Positions 8,997 through 18,180 are shown, numbered from the stretch's first letter. The stretch is DNA of 64,000 nt from Sutcliffiella tianshenii (GCF_016908565.1 NZ_JAFBED010000005.1:248001-312000), one strand, 5' to 3'. Made by a program: numbers and translations. The notes: generated by a model from the sequence alone, not told the origin.

Positions 8997-10244
8997 TTGA
9001 TTATTGCATTACTATTTTTTCTCTTCATGTCGTTTTTTCTGTCAGGCAGTGAAACGGCCCTGACCGCTGTAAATAAGATGAAGGTACATACACAGGCGGA
9101 AAACAATGATCCACGATCCAAAAAGCTGTTGAAGCTGATTTCAAAGCCTGATGAATTCATTACCGCCATCCTTATCGGTAACAACATAGCCAACATCATG
9201 CTCCCGACGCTAGTCACCTTGATAGCGATTCAATACGATTACAATGTCGGGGTTGCGACTGCCGTTTTGACAGTGGTCATCATCATCTTCGCAGAGGTGT
9301 TGCCAAAGTCCATTGCAGCAACCTTTGCCAATCGTGTTGCCTACATAGTTTCACCTGTCATTTCTCTATTGCTGATTGTGCTTAAACCATTAATATTCCT
9401 CCTCTCCCTTTTTACAAATTCAGTCATCAGGATGCTTTCAAGGGGAATGATCAAAGAGGCTACACTTTCAAAAGAAGAGCTCAAGACCATGGTGGATATC
9501 GGATTGACTGAAGGAACCTTCTATCAGGAAGAATCGCAAATAATCAAAGGCGCCATCGATTTCCATACAAAGGATGTCCGGGATGCACTTAAAACACCAC
9601 GAATAGAAATCCATGGGCTGCCTTGCGAAGTCACATTTGAAGAAGCGCGGAATTTTGTCATGGATAGCAGCTATACCAGATATCCAGTTTATAAAGAGAA
9701 TATGGATAATATCGTAGGTGTCTTTCATGCAAAATTGCTGCTCAATTGGTCCATCGAACCAGATTTGACTATCAGGGATTTTATGGACAAAAGTCCCCTA
9801 TTCGTGGCAGAATCCACGAATATTGAAAAAGTCTTTAAAATGATGCTGAAGGAAAAGAAGCACTTGGCCATAGTCATTGACGAATATGGTGGAACAACGG
9901 GTATCATTAGTCACGAGGATATCATCGAGGCAATGATCGGACTTGAGATTGAAGATGAAACAGATGAAGACAGTGATATTCTCATTGATGAGTTAACTGA
10001 AAACCAGATAATCTGCCACGGAAAAATTTCCATCAGACGCTTTAACGAAGTATTCAAAACCAAAGTTCCAGAAGACGAGGATACGATTGCAGGATTTTTC
10101 CTTAAAGAAGTCGGACATATCCCGGAGGTGGGGCAAACGATGGAATATCATCACCTTCATTTTGAAGTGGTCGTAATGGAGGATAATGTGTTAAAACAGG
10201 TAAAAGTCACAAAGAAGACCAAACTTCAGACTGAACCACATTAA
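8997..10244 (+). CDS. CNNM/HlyC-CorC family transporter with CBS pair
   Basis: This 415-residue protein has an N-terminal DUF21 membrane domain (about 1-180), a CBS pair (about 205-325, with VIDEYGGTTGIIS) and a CorC/HlyC domain (about 335-410). The family includes MpfA-type Mg2+ efflux proteins and CNNM transporters; the old name hemolysin is misleading. The start is TTG at 8997, chosen because AGGAGG lies 8 bp before it. The SGSETAL motif of the first helix is characteristic. It is monocistronic with its own terminator. A second family member lies at 11657-12976. Confidence 0.88.
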   Translation: MIIALLFFLFMSFFLSGSETALTAVNKMKVHTQAENNDPRSKKLLKLISKPDEFITAILIGNNIANIMLPTLVTLIAIQYDYNVGVATAVLTVVIIIFAEVLPKSIAATFANRVAYIVSPVISLLLIVLKPLIFLLSLFTNSVIRMLSRGMIKEATLSKEELKTMVDIGLTEGTFYQEESQIIKGAIDFHTKDVRDALKTPRIEIHGLPCEVTFEEARNFVMDSSYTRYPVYKENMDNIVGVFHAKLLLNWSIEPDLTIRDFMDKSPLFVAESTNIEKVFKMMLKEKKHLAIVIDEYGGTTGIISHEDIIEAMIGLEIEDETDEDSDILIDELTENQIICHGKISIRRFNEVFKTKVPEDEDTIAGFFLKEVGHIPEVGQTMEYHHLHFEVVVMEDNVLKQVKVTKKTKLQTEPH

Positions 10245-10249
10245 TATAA

Positions 10250-10286
10250 GAAAGGAGCCAACAGATGCTTGGCCCCTTTCTTTTTT
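10250..10286 (+). terminator. terminator of the 8997 gene
   Basis: AAAGG-GCCAA/TTGGC-CCTTT stem followed by six T. Confidence 0.85.
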
Positions 10287-10289
10287 GTA

Positions 10290-10925
10290 TTAGAACGTAT
10301 GAGCTAGATCCTTTGCACGTGCAATCGCATTTTCTTTGATTTCCTGGGCTTTATCCGGCATAGCTGCATGCCCTTCGACAAATAGACCTTCAAATGACGG
10401 TACGCCGAAGAATTGCATGAGGACAGTCAGATAACGATGCCCCATCTCCATCCCTGCAGCAGGACCCTCTGAATAGATACCGCCACGTGCCTGGATGTGA
10501 AGTGCCTTTTTATCTGTCAGAAGGCCAACCGGACCCTCGGCTGTATATTTAAAGGTTTTCCCTGCCACTGCTACAGAATCAAGGTAAGCCTTCATGACAG
10601 GTGGAAATGAGAAGTTCCATAAAGGCGTAACAAAAACATACTTGTCAGCTGCAATGAATTGCTCCGACAATTCATTTAGACGGCTGACTTTTGCCTTTTC
10701 TTCCCCGGACAACTCTTCAAATCCTTTACCGGATTGGAGTTTTCCCCATCCACTGAACACGTCAACATCGATATGAGGTATATTCTCACGATATAGATCA
10801 AGATGGATTACTTCATCATTCGCGTTTACCTCCTTATACGTATCAATGAACGCTTTTGCTACAGCCATACTGTAGGATTGGGTATCATCATGCGGATGTG
10901 CAGTGATATATAAAACTTTAGCCAT
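10290..10925 (-). CDS. azoR: FMN-dependent NADH:azoreductase AzoR
   Basis: This 211-residue flavodoxin-fold enzyme reduces quinones and azo compounds by two-electron transfer, protecting against electrophile stress. Recognisable are the N-terminal [13 protein letters not shown] loop for FMN phosphate, [17 protein letters not shown], and the [10 protein letters not shown] loop. Length is normal for AzoR. It resembles B. subtilis AzoR1/AzoR2. The upstream dyad at 10995-11027 matches half-sites of the MhqR operator described for azoR2 in B. subtilis, so quinone induction is likely. Confidence 0.92.
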   Translation of the reverse strand: MAKVLYITAHPHDDTQSYSMAVAKAFIDTYKEVNANDEVIHLDLYRENIPHIDVDVFSGWGKLQSGKGFEELSGEEKAKVSRLNELSEQFIAADKYVFVTPLWNFSFPPVMKAYLDSVAVAGKTFKYTAEGPVGLLTDKKALHIQARGGIYSEGPAAGMEMGHRYLTVLMQFFGVPSFEGLFVEGHAAMPDKAQEIKENAIARAKDLAHTF

Positions 10926-10994
10926 TTAAAATCTATCCCTTCTTGTAAGAAATTAAGATAGTTTAGTTTGCCTCAAAATACAATAAGTACCAAC

Positions 10995-11027
10995 TATCTC
11001 GAATGTGTTTATTTTTAATTCGAGATA
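10995..11027. promoter_or_regulatory. MhqR-like operator dyad upstream of azoR
   Basis: TATCTCGAAT (10995-11004) and ATTCGAGATA (11018-11027) are perfect inverted arms. Both halves match the remembered MhqR consensus, but here they are 13 bp apart and not abutting. Confidence 0.5.
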
Positions 11028-11070
11028 ATAATATTAAATATATCTTTTTGGTGCAAGTAATTTGTTTCAC

Positions 11071-11103
11071 CAAAAAAAAAAAGACTTGCCTAAAAGACAA
11101 ATC
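11071..11103 (-). terminator. terminator after the 49-residue gene
   Basis: On the minus strand a GATTTG/CAAGTC stem (one G-U pair) is followed by a run of eleven T. Confidence 0.65.
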
Positions 11104-11111
11104 CCGATCAA

Positions 11112-11261
11112 CTATTCCTCATTATGTAGTACAAACGGATTAGCTCCGATATTTTTTCTCATTTCATCCGTCACGATCAACGTTTCATTTCCAGTTAAGG
11201 AATCCTCATTCCCGTTTACAGCTGGAGCACTGCCATCATAGTGATTCGGCTTATTTTCCAT
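11112..11261 (-). CDS. small hypothetical protein (49 aa)
   Basis: The ATG at 11261 lies 6 bp after GGAGGTG and opens a 49-codon frame, MENKPNHYDGSAP to FVLHNEE. It is hydrophilic and acidic with no membrane segment. A longer reading of the frame has no ribosome site. A terminator follows 9 bp after the stop, so this looks like a real one-gene unit. Function unknown. The phased repeat array at 11428-11541 lies upstream of it. Confidence 0.6.
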   Translation of the reverse strand: MENKPNHYDGSAPAVNGNEDSLTGNETLIVTDEMRKNIGANPFVLHNEE

Positions 11262-11427
11262 TTCATTCACCTCCATCGTTTTAATGGTTAGTATATACTT
11301 TATTGTAAAAGCAATTCCATCAATATAAAAGGTGTTTTTGGTATTTTTTTCAGAAAAGATGTGATTTTTTACCCATTTTAACATTTGCTTCTCAATTTGA
11401 GTCATTTCACTGTGGGCAACCAAAGGG

Positions 11428-11541
11428 ATATCGATGAAAATTTCAATATATCAATGAATCGGTTGGCGATATCAACGAAAAAAATTTTATATCAATGGAA
11501 ATTTCATTATATCAACGAAAACAAGCTGGATATCGATAAAC
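11428..11541. repeat. phased intergenic array, six copies of ATATCRAYGAAA
   Basis: Copies start at 11428, 11448, 11469, 11489, 11509 and 11530, so the period is 20-21 bp, two helical turns. The spacer bases differ between copies. It lies between a small gene and the 11657 transporter, followed by a short GC-rich patch at about 11560-11610. Confidence 0.8.
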
Positions 11542-11611
11542 CGCACATTCCGACAAATTTCACCCCCGTCCCCGCTCCCGCCGCGACCACCACCGCCGAT
11601 CAACGCCCAAC

Positions 11612-11642
11612 AAAAAAAGCCCCGTTTTCAATGAAAACGGGA
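11612..11642 (-). terminator. terminator of the 11657 transporter gene
   Basis: Perfect CCCGTTTTC/GAAAACGGG stem, then GC and seven T on the minus strand. Confidence 0.85.
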
Positions 11643-11656
11643 CTCTGACCTTATCA

Positions 11657-12976
11657 TCATCTATTTTCAGATAAAGCTCCAAGCTGTAAGGCTACCTGCT
11701 TTACCTGATGGTTTTCCATCTCAAGAATTGTCCAGGTGTTGTTATCATGCTCGAAGGTGTCAATGTTCTCATCTTCGGCATTCTGCAATTGCACCTGAAT
11801 CCAACCGCCGATCGTATCAATATCGTCGCTCTCTTCAAATACGATATCGAACTCGTTTTCGATTTCAGTTAACAGCACACGTCCGTTGATGTGATACAGG
11901 CCTTCTCCGTGCTGATCGATTTCAGGCACCTCATCAGCATCGAACTCATCTCGGATTTCCCCTACGATTTCTTCAAGAATATCTTCCATCGTCAGGATAC
12001 CGGCTGTTCCGCCATACTCATCAATGACAAGAGCGATATGAACCTGCTCCTCTTGCATCTTTAATAGTGCATCCTGCAAAGAGGTGTACTCGTGAATCAG
12101 CGGCAGTTCATGAAGGAAATCTTTTAGCTGGCCTTCGCGACCTGCTGCAATGCTTGTAAGCATTTCTTTAACGTTTACAAATCCGATGATACTATCCTTG
12201 TCACCGTCATCTGTGACAGGATAGCGAGTATATTGGTGCTCATCCAGGATTGAGATGATTTCTTCACGGTTTAACGTTTGGGATAAAGTGATAATCTGAA
12301 CCCGAGGGACCATAATGTCCTTTGCAACTCTTTCATCAAATGTAAAAATATTTTCCATATAGGAAAGTTCTGTCTGATTAATCTCTCCGCTTTCAAAGCT
12401 TTGCGCCATGATGATTTTCAATTCTTCTTCAGAGTGAGCTTGTTCGTGGCTTGCAGGCTGTACACCAAAAATCCTTAGAAGTATACGTGCTGAACCATTC
12501 AAAGTCCAAATGAACGGATACATCAGCTTACCAAACCAATAAAGTGGTGAAGCAAATAGCAAAGTCATTCTCTCCGCATATTGAATAGCCAATGTCTTTG
12601 GAGCAAGTTCCCCTACTACTACGTGTAAAAATGTCACCAGTGAATAGGCGACTGCATATGATATTACACTGATCATAGAAGGTGATACTCCGAGACTTTC
12701 AAGGAAAGGATAAATAAGTGCTTCTACCGTCGGCTTACCTAACATACCCAGACCCAATGCTGTTACGGTAATACCTAATTGACAGGCAGATAAATAATAA
12801 TCCAGATCATGGATCAATTTTTTTGCCCTTACTGCTTTTTTGTTTCCTTCTGCTATCAATTGATCGATTCGAGACATACGAACTTTTACTACTGCAAACT
12901 CAGATCCTACGAAGAATGCCGTTAGTGCAATTAACAAAGCTACTAAAAGCAAGTTTATAATCGTTATACTGTCCAA
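11657..12976 (-). CDS. CNNM/HlyC-CorC family transporter under a Mn2+ riboswitch
   Basis: This 439-residue protein has a DUF21 membrane domain (about 5-200, with FFVGSEFAVVKVR), a CBS pair (about 215-340, with VIDEYGGTAGILT) and a C-terminal CorC/HlyC domain. It is about 25 residues longer than the paralog at 8997. The family is known for Mg2+ and related divalent-cation efflux. The yybP-ykoY leader upstream is a Mn2+ sensor that switches genes on in excess Mn2+, so a role in Mn2+ export is inferred. Monocistronic, with its own terminator. Confidence 0.9.
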   Translation of the reverse strand: MDSITIINLLLVALLIALTAFFVGSEFAVVKVRMSRIDQLIAEGNKKAVRAKKLIHDLDYYLSACQLGITVTALGLGMLGKPTVEALIYPFLESLGVSPSMISVISYAVAYSLVTFLHVVVGELAPKTLAIQYAERMTLLFASPLYWFGKLMYPFIWTLNGSARILLRIFGVQPASHEQAHSEEELKIIMAQSFESGEINQTELSYMENIFTFDERVAKDIMVPRVQIITLSQTLNREEIISILDEHQYTRYPVTDDGDKDSIIGFVNVKEMLTSIAAGREGQLKDFLHELPLIHEYTSLQDALLKMQEEQVHIALVIDEYGGTAGILTMEDILEEIVGEIRDEFDADEVPEIDQHGEGLYHINGRVLLTEIENEFDIVFEESDDIDTIGGWIQVQLQNAEDENIDTFEHDNNTWTILEMENHQVKQVALQLGALSENR

Positions 12977-13082
12977 TTGGTTCCCTCTATTTTGAGGGAT
13001 TCACCTCCGTGAAATTTTAATTTTTACTTTCCATGAATAAATTACTTTTTACATTTTATATGGCATTTCCCTCCTGTTTTAC

Positions 13083-13119
13083 ATAAAAAAAACCTTTACC
13101 AAGCTAATAGTAAAGGTTT
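13083..13119 (-). terminator. expression-platform terminator of the Mn2+ riboswitch
   Basis: AACCTTTAC/GTAAAGGTT stem with eight T on the minus strand. The 5' strand of the stem repeats AACCTTTACC at 13131-13140, allowing an alternative antiterminator pairing. Confidence 0.85.
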
Positions 13120-13127
13120 TCCATCTA

Positions 13128-13250
13128 TATAACCTTTACCAAAATAGGCAAAGGTCTCGCAAACAACATGGATGTTGCCAGTTAGGCCGGCGATGCATGG
13201 GGCATCACGGATTGACGACATAACTGTTAGCTACTCCCCTTTGGAGTATT
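13128..13250 (-). ncRNA. yybP-ykoY riboswitch (Mn2+ sensor)
   Basis: Read on the minus strand, the region begins AAAGGGGAGTAGCT. It then has GTCGTCA, GCCGGCC, TGGCAACAT and TTTGCGAGACCTTTGCC. These are the ordered conserved blocks of the yybP-ykoY class, which binds Mn2+ between two paired loops. A terminator follows and the CNNM/HlyC-type gene begins 107 bp after it. Known members precede Mn2+ efflux genes. Confidence 0.92.
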
Positions 13251-13354
13251 ATAAACTCTATAACAGAGTAATAGTTTCACTCTTAAACTATTAAGTTAAT
13301 AATATAAAAATGCGGGGGAGATGTCAAATGACCTTCTCTCACCTCCCATTTGAG

Positions 13355-14845
13355 CTATAATGTCATTCCGGCTACACTCCCGTTATTCAGCATATCTTTA
13401 AGCTCCCTTTTACTCTTTTTCGCAACAAGAATATAAAGGATATCCCCATCCTCGATAATCGTGTTGCCCTGAGGGGTGACCAGATCACTGGAACGTATGA
13501 TAGCATTGATCAGGACATCCTCTGGGAACTGAATATCATTTAATGTTTTACCTACAATGGGTGTCGTTTTGCTTACCTCGAATTCGATGATTTCCGCATT
13601 GGCTTTTCCGATGGATACCAGTTCGAGCGTATGTGGGGCCTCTGACTTTTTCGGACCTGTCAAGCCAAGTTTTTCAGCTAAAATGGAAATCGTTGAGCCT
13701 TGAATCAAGCAGGAGGTCAACACGACGAAAAAGACTACATTAAAGAAAAGCTGGCTGTTCTCGATGCCGGCAATCATCGGGAATGTTGCCAACACGATGG
13801 GCACTGCCCCCCTGAGTCCTGCCCAGGAAAGGAACACCTTCTCCTTTAACGAGTATCCCATATTTATCGTAGATGCAAACACTGCTATAGGTCGAGCTAT
13901 CAGGATCAGGAAGATCGATAGCAATAAACCTTTCCAAATAATATCAAAAGTGAATAATTGCGTTGGGAATACTAGAAGTCCAAGAATCGTAAACATCATG
14001 ATTTGTGCCATCCATGCAAAACCTTCATTAAATCTGAATATGGATTGACGGTACGTAAGATCGGAGTTCCCTACCAACAGCGCTGCAATATACACAGCAA
14101 GTAGCCCGCTTGCCCCCACCAAAGCCGTCGCACTATATGTCAATAATGCAAACGCAAGTGCGAACACCGGATATAGACCACTCGAATCCAAGTTGATGCG
14201 ATTAATGGCGAAAACAGCTAATTTACCCAGCGCAAGACCGATTACAAGCCCGATCCCCATTTGCCAAAAGAAAGTCCCGATCAGGGGAAGATAGGAAGCC
14301 TCATCGACCAATATCAGTTCAATTACTGAAATGGTCAGGAACATGGCCATCGGATCATTGGAACCTGATTCCGCTTCTAACGTTGCACCCAGCCTTGCCT
14401 TGATATTCTGGCCTTTCAATACCGCAAACACCGCCGCTGCATCTGTAGATCCTACAATGGCTCCAAATAGAAACCCTTCCAGCCATGTAACATCCAGGAT
14501 CAGCTTTGCAGCTACTGCAACTGCTCCGGTTGTAAGGATCACCCCTATTGTGGCAAGGGAAAGCGATGGTTTCGTTACCGCTTTTACGGTAGCCCACTTT
14601 GTTTGTAGACCACCTTCGAACAAGATGATGATGAGTGCGAATACACCAATCAGTTGAGCCATTTTGGCGTTATCAAAAGAAATGATTCCAAGGCCATCAC
14701 TGCCGGTGATCATTCCTACAAGGATAAAGAGGATAAGTGCAGGGACCCCCAAGCGAGTGGAAAATTTGGTGGTGACTACCCCGACAATCAAAAGCATCGC
14801 ACTCAGTAAAATGAAGTAATCAATATTAAAAGATGAAGTAAGCAT
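13355..14845 (-). CDS. CPA1 cation/H+ antiporter with C-terminal RCK_C domain
   Basis: This 496-residue protein has about 12 membrane segments (1-390) and a cytoplasmic RCK_C/TrkA_C domain (about 410-490). GSTDAAAVFAVLKG is the transport-site motif. Start: the frame is open for 10 further codons, but the ATG at 14845 lies 6 bp after AAGGAGG and matches the start of the paralog at base 685. The architecture is that of NhaP2/CvrA-type K+/H+ antiporters and of CpaA, in which RCK_C binds c-di-AMP. That fits the c-di-AMP-controlled ktrAB 8 kb away: uptake off and export on. Monocistronic. Confidence 0.92.
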   Translation of the reverse strand: MLTSSFNIDYFILLSAMLLIVGVVTTKFSTRLGVPALILFILVGMITGSDGLGIISFDNAKMAQLIGVFALIIILFEGGLQTKWATVKAVTKPSLSLATIGVILTTGAVAVAAKLILDVTWLEGFLFGAIVGSTDAAAVFAVLKGQNIKARLGATLEAESGSNDPMAMFLTISVIELILVDEASYLPLIGTFFWQMGIGLVIGLALGKLAVFAINRINLDSSGLYPVFALAFALLTYSATALVGASGLLAVYIAALLVGNSDLTYRQSIFRFNEGFAWMAQIMMFTILGLLVFPTQLFTFDIIWKGLLLSIFLILIARPIAVFASTINMGYSLKEKVFLSWAGLRGAVPIVLATFPMIAGIENSQLFFNVVFFVVLTSCLIQGSTISILAEKLGLTGPKKSEAPHTLELVSIGKANAEIIEFEVSKTTPIVGKTLNDIQFPEDVLINAIIRSSDLVTPQGNTIIEDGDILYILVAKKSKRELKDMLNNGSVAGMTL

Positions 14846-14994
14846 GTTCATCCTCCTTTCAAAACTTCCAATCAATTTAGCTATAGGACAGTTTTATTCC
14901 AGTTTTTTATTTTGCGTCTTTTTCTGAGTTTTATGAGGAAAACTCCTACTCCCCCCATTAAAAGAACACCGGGAGGAGCACTTTTCATTTCCTA

Positions 14995-17223
14995 TTACAC
15001 TACAGGTTCATCCCCGTATTCTTCCTTATCATCCTTTATCATGATCGGCCCTTTTTTCAACCTTCTCACTTTTAACTCATACCAAAGCTGAGATGCTATA
15101 AATAAAGAGGAATATGTCCCAAGTATCAGCCCGATAAGCAGTGCAAGGGAAAAACCGGAAATAGCTTCACTTCCGAATAAATAAAGGCAGACCACTGTGA
15201 ACAATACGGTCAAAACAGTATTAATCGATCTTGTGAAAGTTTCCAGCAAACTTCTATTCACTATTTCCTTTAATGTTGCCTTGTTTTCAATGATTTCTTG
15301 CCTCTTCAAATGTTCGTTTATGCGGTCAAACGTAACAATTGTGTCATTAATTGAATATCCGATAATCGTCAATACGGCCGCAATGAAATAGAGATTTATC
15401 TCAACTTGCAGGACACTGAAAGAGAGGAACATAAATAGTACATCATGCAGTAAAGCAATAACTGCTGTAATTGCAAAAGCAAACTCATAGCGCATCGTCA
15501 AATACAGCACAATGCCGATTGCAGCAATTGCCACCGCCAATAGTGCATTTTTCGCCAGCTCTTGCCCAACTAATGGCGAGACGACATTTATATTTGGGTC
15601 ATGACCATACTTCTCTTGGAAGTACTCCTTCCATTCACCGATCTGTTTTGCGGAGAGGTCACCTTTCAAGGTGGCAACCCCCATATTATTATTTTTCCCG
15701 GCTATTGTGATGGTCGGTTCATATCCCAACTCAGAAAATTCCTCTTCCAATTTCTCAAGATTGATTGCAGTATTTGAAGTAACTTCAATTCTTGTCCCAC
15801 TAGTAAAATCAATTCCCAAATTCCAACCCAATATTGAGCTTGCAAACACCCCGATAATCAAGGCCGATAACGTGATTGCAAAAAATTTCTTCCTGTTTTC
15901 CACAAAATTAAATTTAAATCTTGCCACGCTTTTTTCTCTTGTGCTGTGGGCAGTACCGAACCAGGACAGTTTCCCATCAAACATCCTGCTTTTCACAAGA
16001 GTACCTAGTAACAGCCGGGAGCCCAGAACCGCAGTCAGAAAGCTTACCAAAATACTGACCATCAGCATCGTCGCAAACCCTTTGACAGCACTGGTCCCAA
16101 AATAAAATAATACTCCTGCTGCCAAAATCGTAGTAAGATTGGCATCTAAAATCGTGATAAAAGCCCTTTTGCTTCCTGCTTCAAAACTTTCAGCTAACGA
16201 ATTTCCGTGACGGAGTTCGTCCTTAATCCGCTCATACGTTATGATATTGGCATCGACTGCCATCCCTACCCCTAAAATTAATGCAGCAATTCCCGGCAGT
16301 GTAAGCACTGCATTCATCCAATCAAATACCGTTAATATCAGGGAAATATAGATGGATAATGTGATTACGGCAACAAAACCCGGCAAGCGGTAGTAAGCGA
16401 TCATAAAGAAGAAGATGAGAGTAATTCCTATTACTCCCGCAATAGATGTCGTTTCCAACGCATTTAACCCAAATTGGGCACCTATGGACTGGGAATATAG
16501 CTCTGTCAACTTCACAGGAAGCGCACCAGCTTTAATCAACTCGGCCAGCACCTTCGCTTCCTCGATAGTAAAGTCTCCTTCTATTACTACATTTTCTCCT
16601 GACAATGGTGTATGGACCTGTGGAGCCGAAAGGAAACCACGATTCTTTTCCGATTTCTGCATTTCCCCTTCAAAGGTCTGTCCTTCCTGATGATCAAGCC
16701 AGATTACCAGAAGATTGTCAGGATACGCTCTACTTGAGAGCTCTTTGGTAACCTCATAGAATTTTTCTTCATCATTCAAGGTCAAGCTGACGATAGGCTG
16801 ATTCCTCTCATCAAAGCTTAACTTCGAGGATTTAATATCACTTCCATCAAGCATCACTCTATCATCGACATCACGAAAAGTGAGATTTGCTTCAGTCGAT
16901 AGGAGTTCTCTCGCTTGTGTCTGATCTTCTACACCTGCAAGCTGGACCCTGATCCTATCAGACCCTTCTGCCTGGATATTAGGCTCTGAAACACCTATGG
17001 CATTAATTCTATTATTCAGCGCACTTATCGTACTTGTCAGAATATCTTCATCTACGCTTTCATCAGTACTCAATGATTCAACTTTATATAAAACTTCAAA
17101 TCCACCCTGCAGATCCAAACCGAGTTTTATTTTCGGCAATGTGTGCAAATAGGTGAAACCGGCAAGCAGACCGGTTAAAATCGTAAAAATAATAAACAGG
17201 CCAATATAACGTTGACGTTTCAT
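14995..17223 (-). CDS. secDF: fused protein-export membrane protein SecDF
   Basis: This 742-residue protein fuses SecD (about 1-435) and SecF (about 445-742), as in B. subtilis. Each half has one N-terminal helix, a large extracytoplasmic domain and five further helices. SecD shows LGLDLQGGFEVLYK after the first helix; SecF shows LGIDFTSGTRIEV. Using the proton motive force, SecDF pulls exported proteins from SecYEG. Two small secreted proteins are encoded just upstream on the same strand. Confidence 0.97.
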   Translation of the reverse strand: MKRQRYIGLFIIFTILTGLLAGFTYLHTLPKIKLGLDLQGGFEVLYKVESLSTDESVDEDILTSTISALNNRINAIGVSEPNIQAEGSDRIRVQLAGVEDQTQARELLSTEANLTFRDVDDRVMLDGSDIKSSKLSFDERNQPIVSLTLNDEEKFYEVTKELSSRAYPDNLLVIWLDHQEGQTFEGEMQKSEKNRGFLSAPQVHTPLSGENVVIEGDFTIEEAKVLAELIKAGALPVKLTELYSQSIGAQFGLNALETTSIAGVIGITLIFFFMIAYYRLPGFVAVITLSIYISLILTVFDWMNAVLTLPGIAALILGVGMAVDANIITYERIKDELRHGNSLAESFEAGSKRAFITILDANLTTILAAGVLFYFGTSAVKGFATMLMVSILVSFLTAVLGSRLLLGTLVKSRMFDGKLSWFGTAHSTREKSVARFKFNFVENRKKFFAITLSALIIGVFASSILGWNLGIDFTSGTRIEVTSNTAINLEKLEEEFSELGYEPTITIAGKNNNMGVATLKGDLSAKQIGEWKEYFQEKYGHDPNINVVSPLVGQELAKNALLAVAIAAIGIVLYLTMRYEFAFAITAVIALLHDVLFMFLSFSVLQVEINLYFIAAVLTIIGYSINDTIVTFDRINEHLKRQEIIENKATLKEIVNRSLLETFTRSINTVLTVLFTVVCLYLFGSEAISGFSLALLIGLILGTYSSLFIASQLWYELKVRRLKKGPIMIKDDKEEYGDEPVV

Positions 17224-17233
17224 CGTTTCCCCC

Positions 17234-17590
17234 CTAATTCTGTACTAATTTAAACAGAAGCAGGTTAGGGGAAAATACGAGAACTTTATGGTGAATATGG
17301 GATAGCCTCTCTTTTAATTTGACTTTTGGAATGTAAGAATCCAAGTAAGACTTTACATGATCCGAACAATTCCAATACTGTCCAAAAAGTAATGACACAC
17401 AGTTTGAATACACATCTTTTTTCTGTGACTTGAATATAAATATCTCTGCTGCGTCTTCAAACGGTACAAGGACTTCATCAGAAACAGATGGAATCATCTC
17501 CTGACCTGTTTCTGAGAAATGAAAAAATAACAAACCAAAAAAGAGCACCATACCCGTCAGTAATGGAACTTTCATGTTTATGGTCATCAC
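17234..17590 (-). CDS. hypothetical small exported or membrane-anchored protein
   Basis: This ~118-residue protein has one hydrophobic N-terminal segment (about residues 8-24) followed by an extracytoplasmic-looking part with two Cys. The start is uncertain: GTG 17590, ATG 17587 and ATG 17575 are in frame, and the AGGTGAT before the last is slightly distant. It ends 10 bp before secDF and may be cotranscribed with it. Not recognised. Confidence 0.5.
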   Translation of the reverse strand: MMTINMKVPLLTGMVLFFGLLFFHFSETGQEMIPSVSDEVLVPFEDAAEIFIFKSQKKDVYSNCVSLLFGQYWNCSDHVKSYLDSYIPKVKLKERLSHIHHKVLVFSPNLLLFKLVQN

Positions 17591-17669
17591 CTATTCTATT
17601 TTCAAATGATAAATTTTATAAAGGCATAGGAAAGAAAGGTATATATCAGAGGTTATACCTTAGGGGAAT

Positions 17670-17999
17670 TCATATGAGGTAATTTGATTGATACATGGAT
17701 GGGAGTAGATTGAAAGAGGCATCCCGGAAAAATTCAGACTCTTTGAAGTCTTGAATGACTAGTGGTTGCTTTTGAAATGCTAGAAATGATGGTAGCGCAT
17801 GCATATCCTTGAATTTATCTTTGTTTGTAAGTTTACCTTGAACAGATGTTCTCGTCAGATTTTTCGTGACCTGTACATTCTTATCGATCTTATAGGAAGA
17901 TAAGAAATGCCCGTCTGCAGAGTCCATTTGTTCCTCCATCGGAGCTACTTGAAAACCTGCCAACAATAAAATCACTAGAAGTATATTCCATATTTTCAC
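17670..17999 (-). CDS. hypothetical small secreted protein
   Basis: A GTG at 17999 placed 6 bp after AAGGGGGG opens a 109-residue frame. An ATG 21 bp upstream lies within the ribosome site and is less likely. It has a signal peptide-like segment (KIWNILLVILLLAGF) and a polar remainder of about 90 residues. It precedes the 17234 gene on the same strand by 79 bp. No family recognised. Confidence 0.55.
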   Translation of the reverse strand: MKIWNILLVILLLAGFQVAPMEEQMDSADGHFLSSYKIDKNVQVTKNLTRTSVQGKLTNKDKFKDMHALPSFLAFQKQPLVIQDFKESEFFRDASFNLLPSMYQSNYLI

Positions 18000-18135
18000 T
18001 ATTATCCCCCCCTTCTTCACGTTTACATACTCTCTTATTCTATTATACTCTCCCCATTAGTCAACATCTTATGGAAAGACGAATGGAATTTAAGGAGTGA
18101 ACCATAAAAAGTGATATTTAACATAAATAAAATCA

Positions 18136-18166
18136 AAGCGGTTTGGATGAAATCTCCAAACCGCTT
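18136..18166 (-). terminator. terminator of the sigma/anti-sigma operon
   Basis: Perfect 12-bp AAGCGGTTTGGA/TCCAAACCGCTT stem followed by a T-rich tract on the minus strand. Confidence 0.7.
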
Positions 18167-18180
18167 GTAAGCTAAAACCA

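Noticed and set aside
11385-11648. Plus-strand 87-residue frame
   Set aside because: It runs through the phased array and the terminator on the other strand and lacks a ribosome site.
14937-14990. Terminator of secDF
   Set aside because: The GTGCTCCTCCCGG run is suggestive, but I could not form a stable stem with a T tail.
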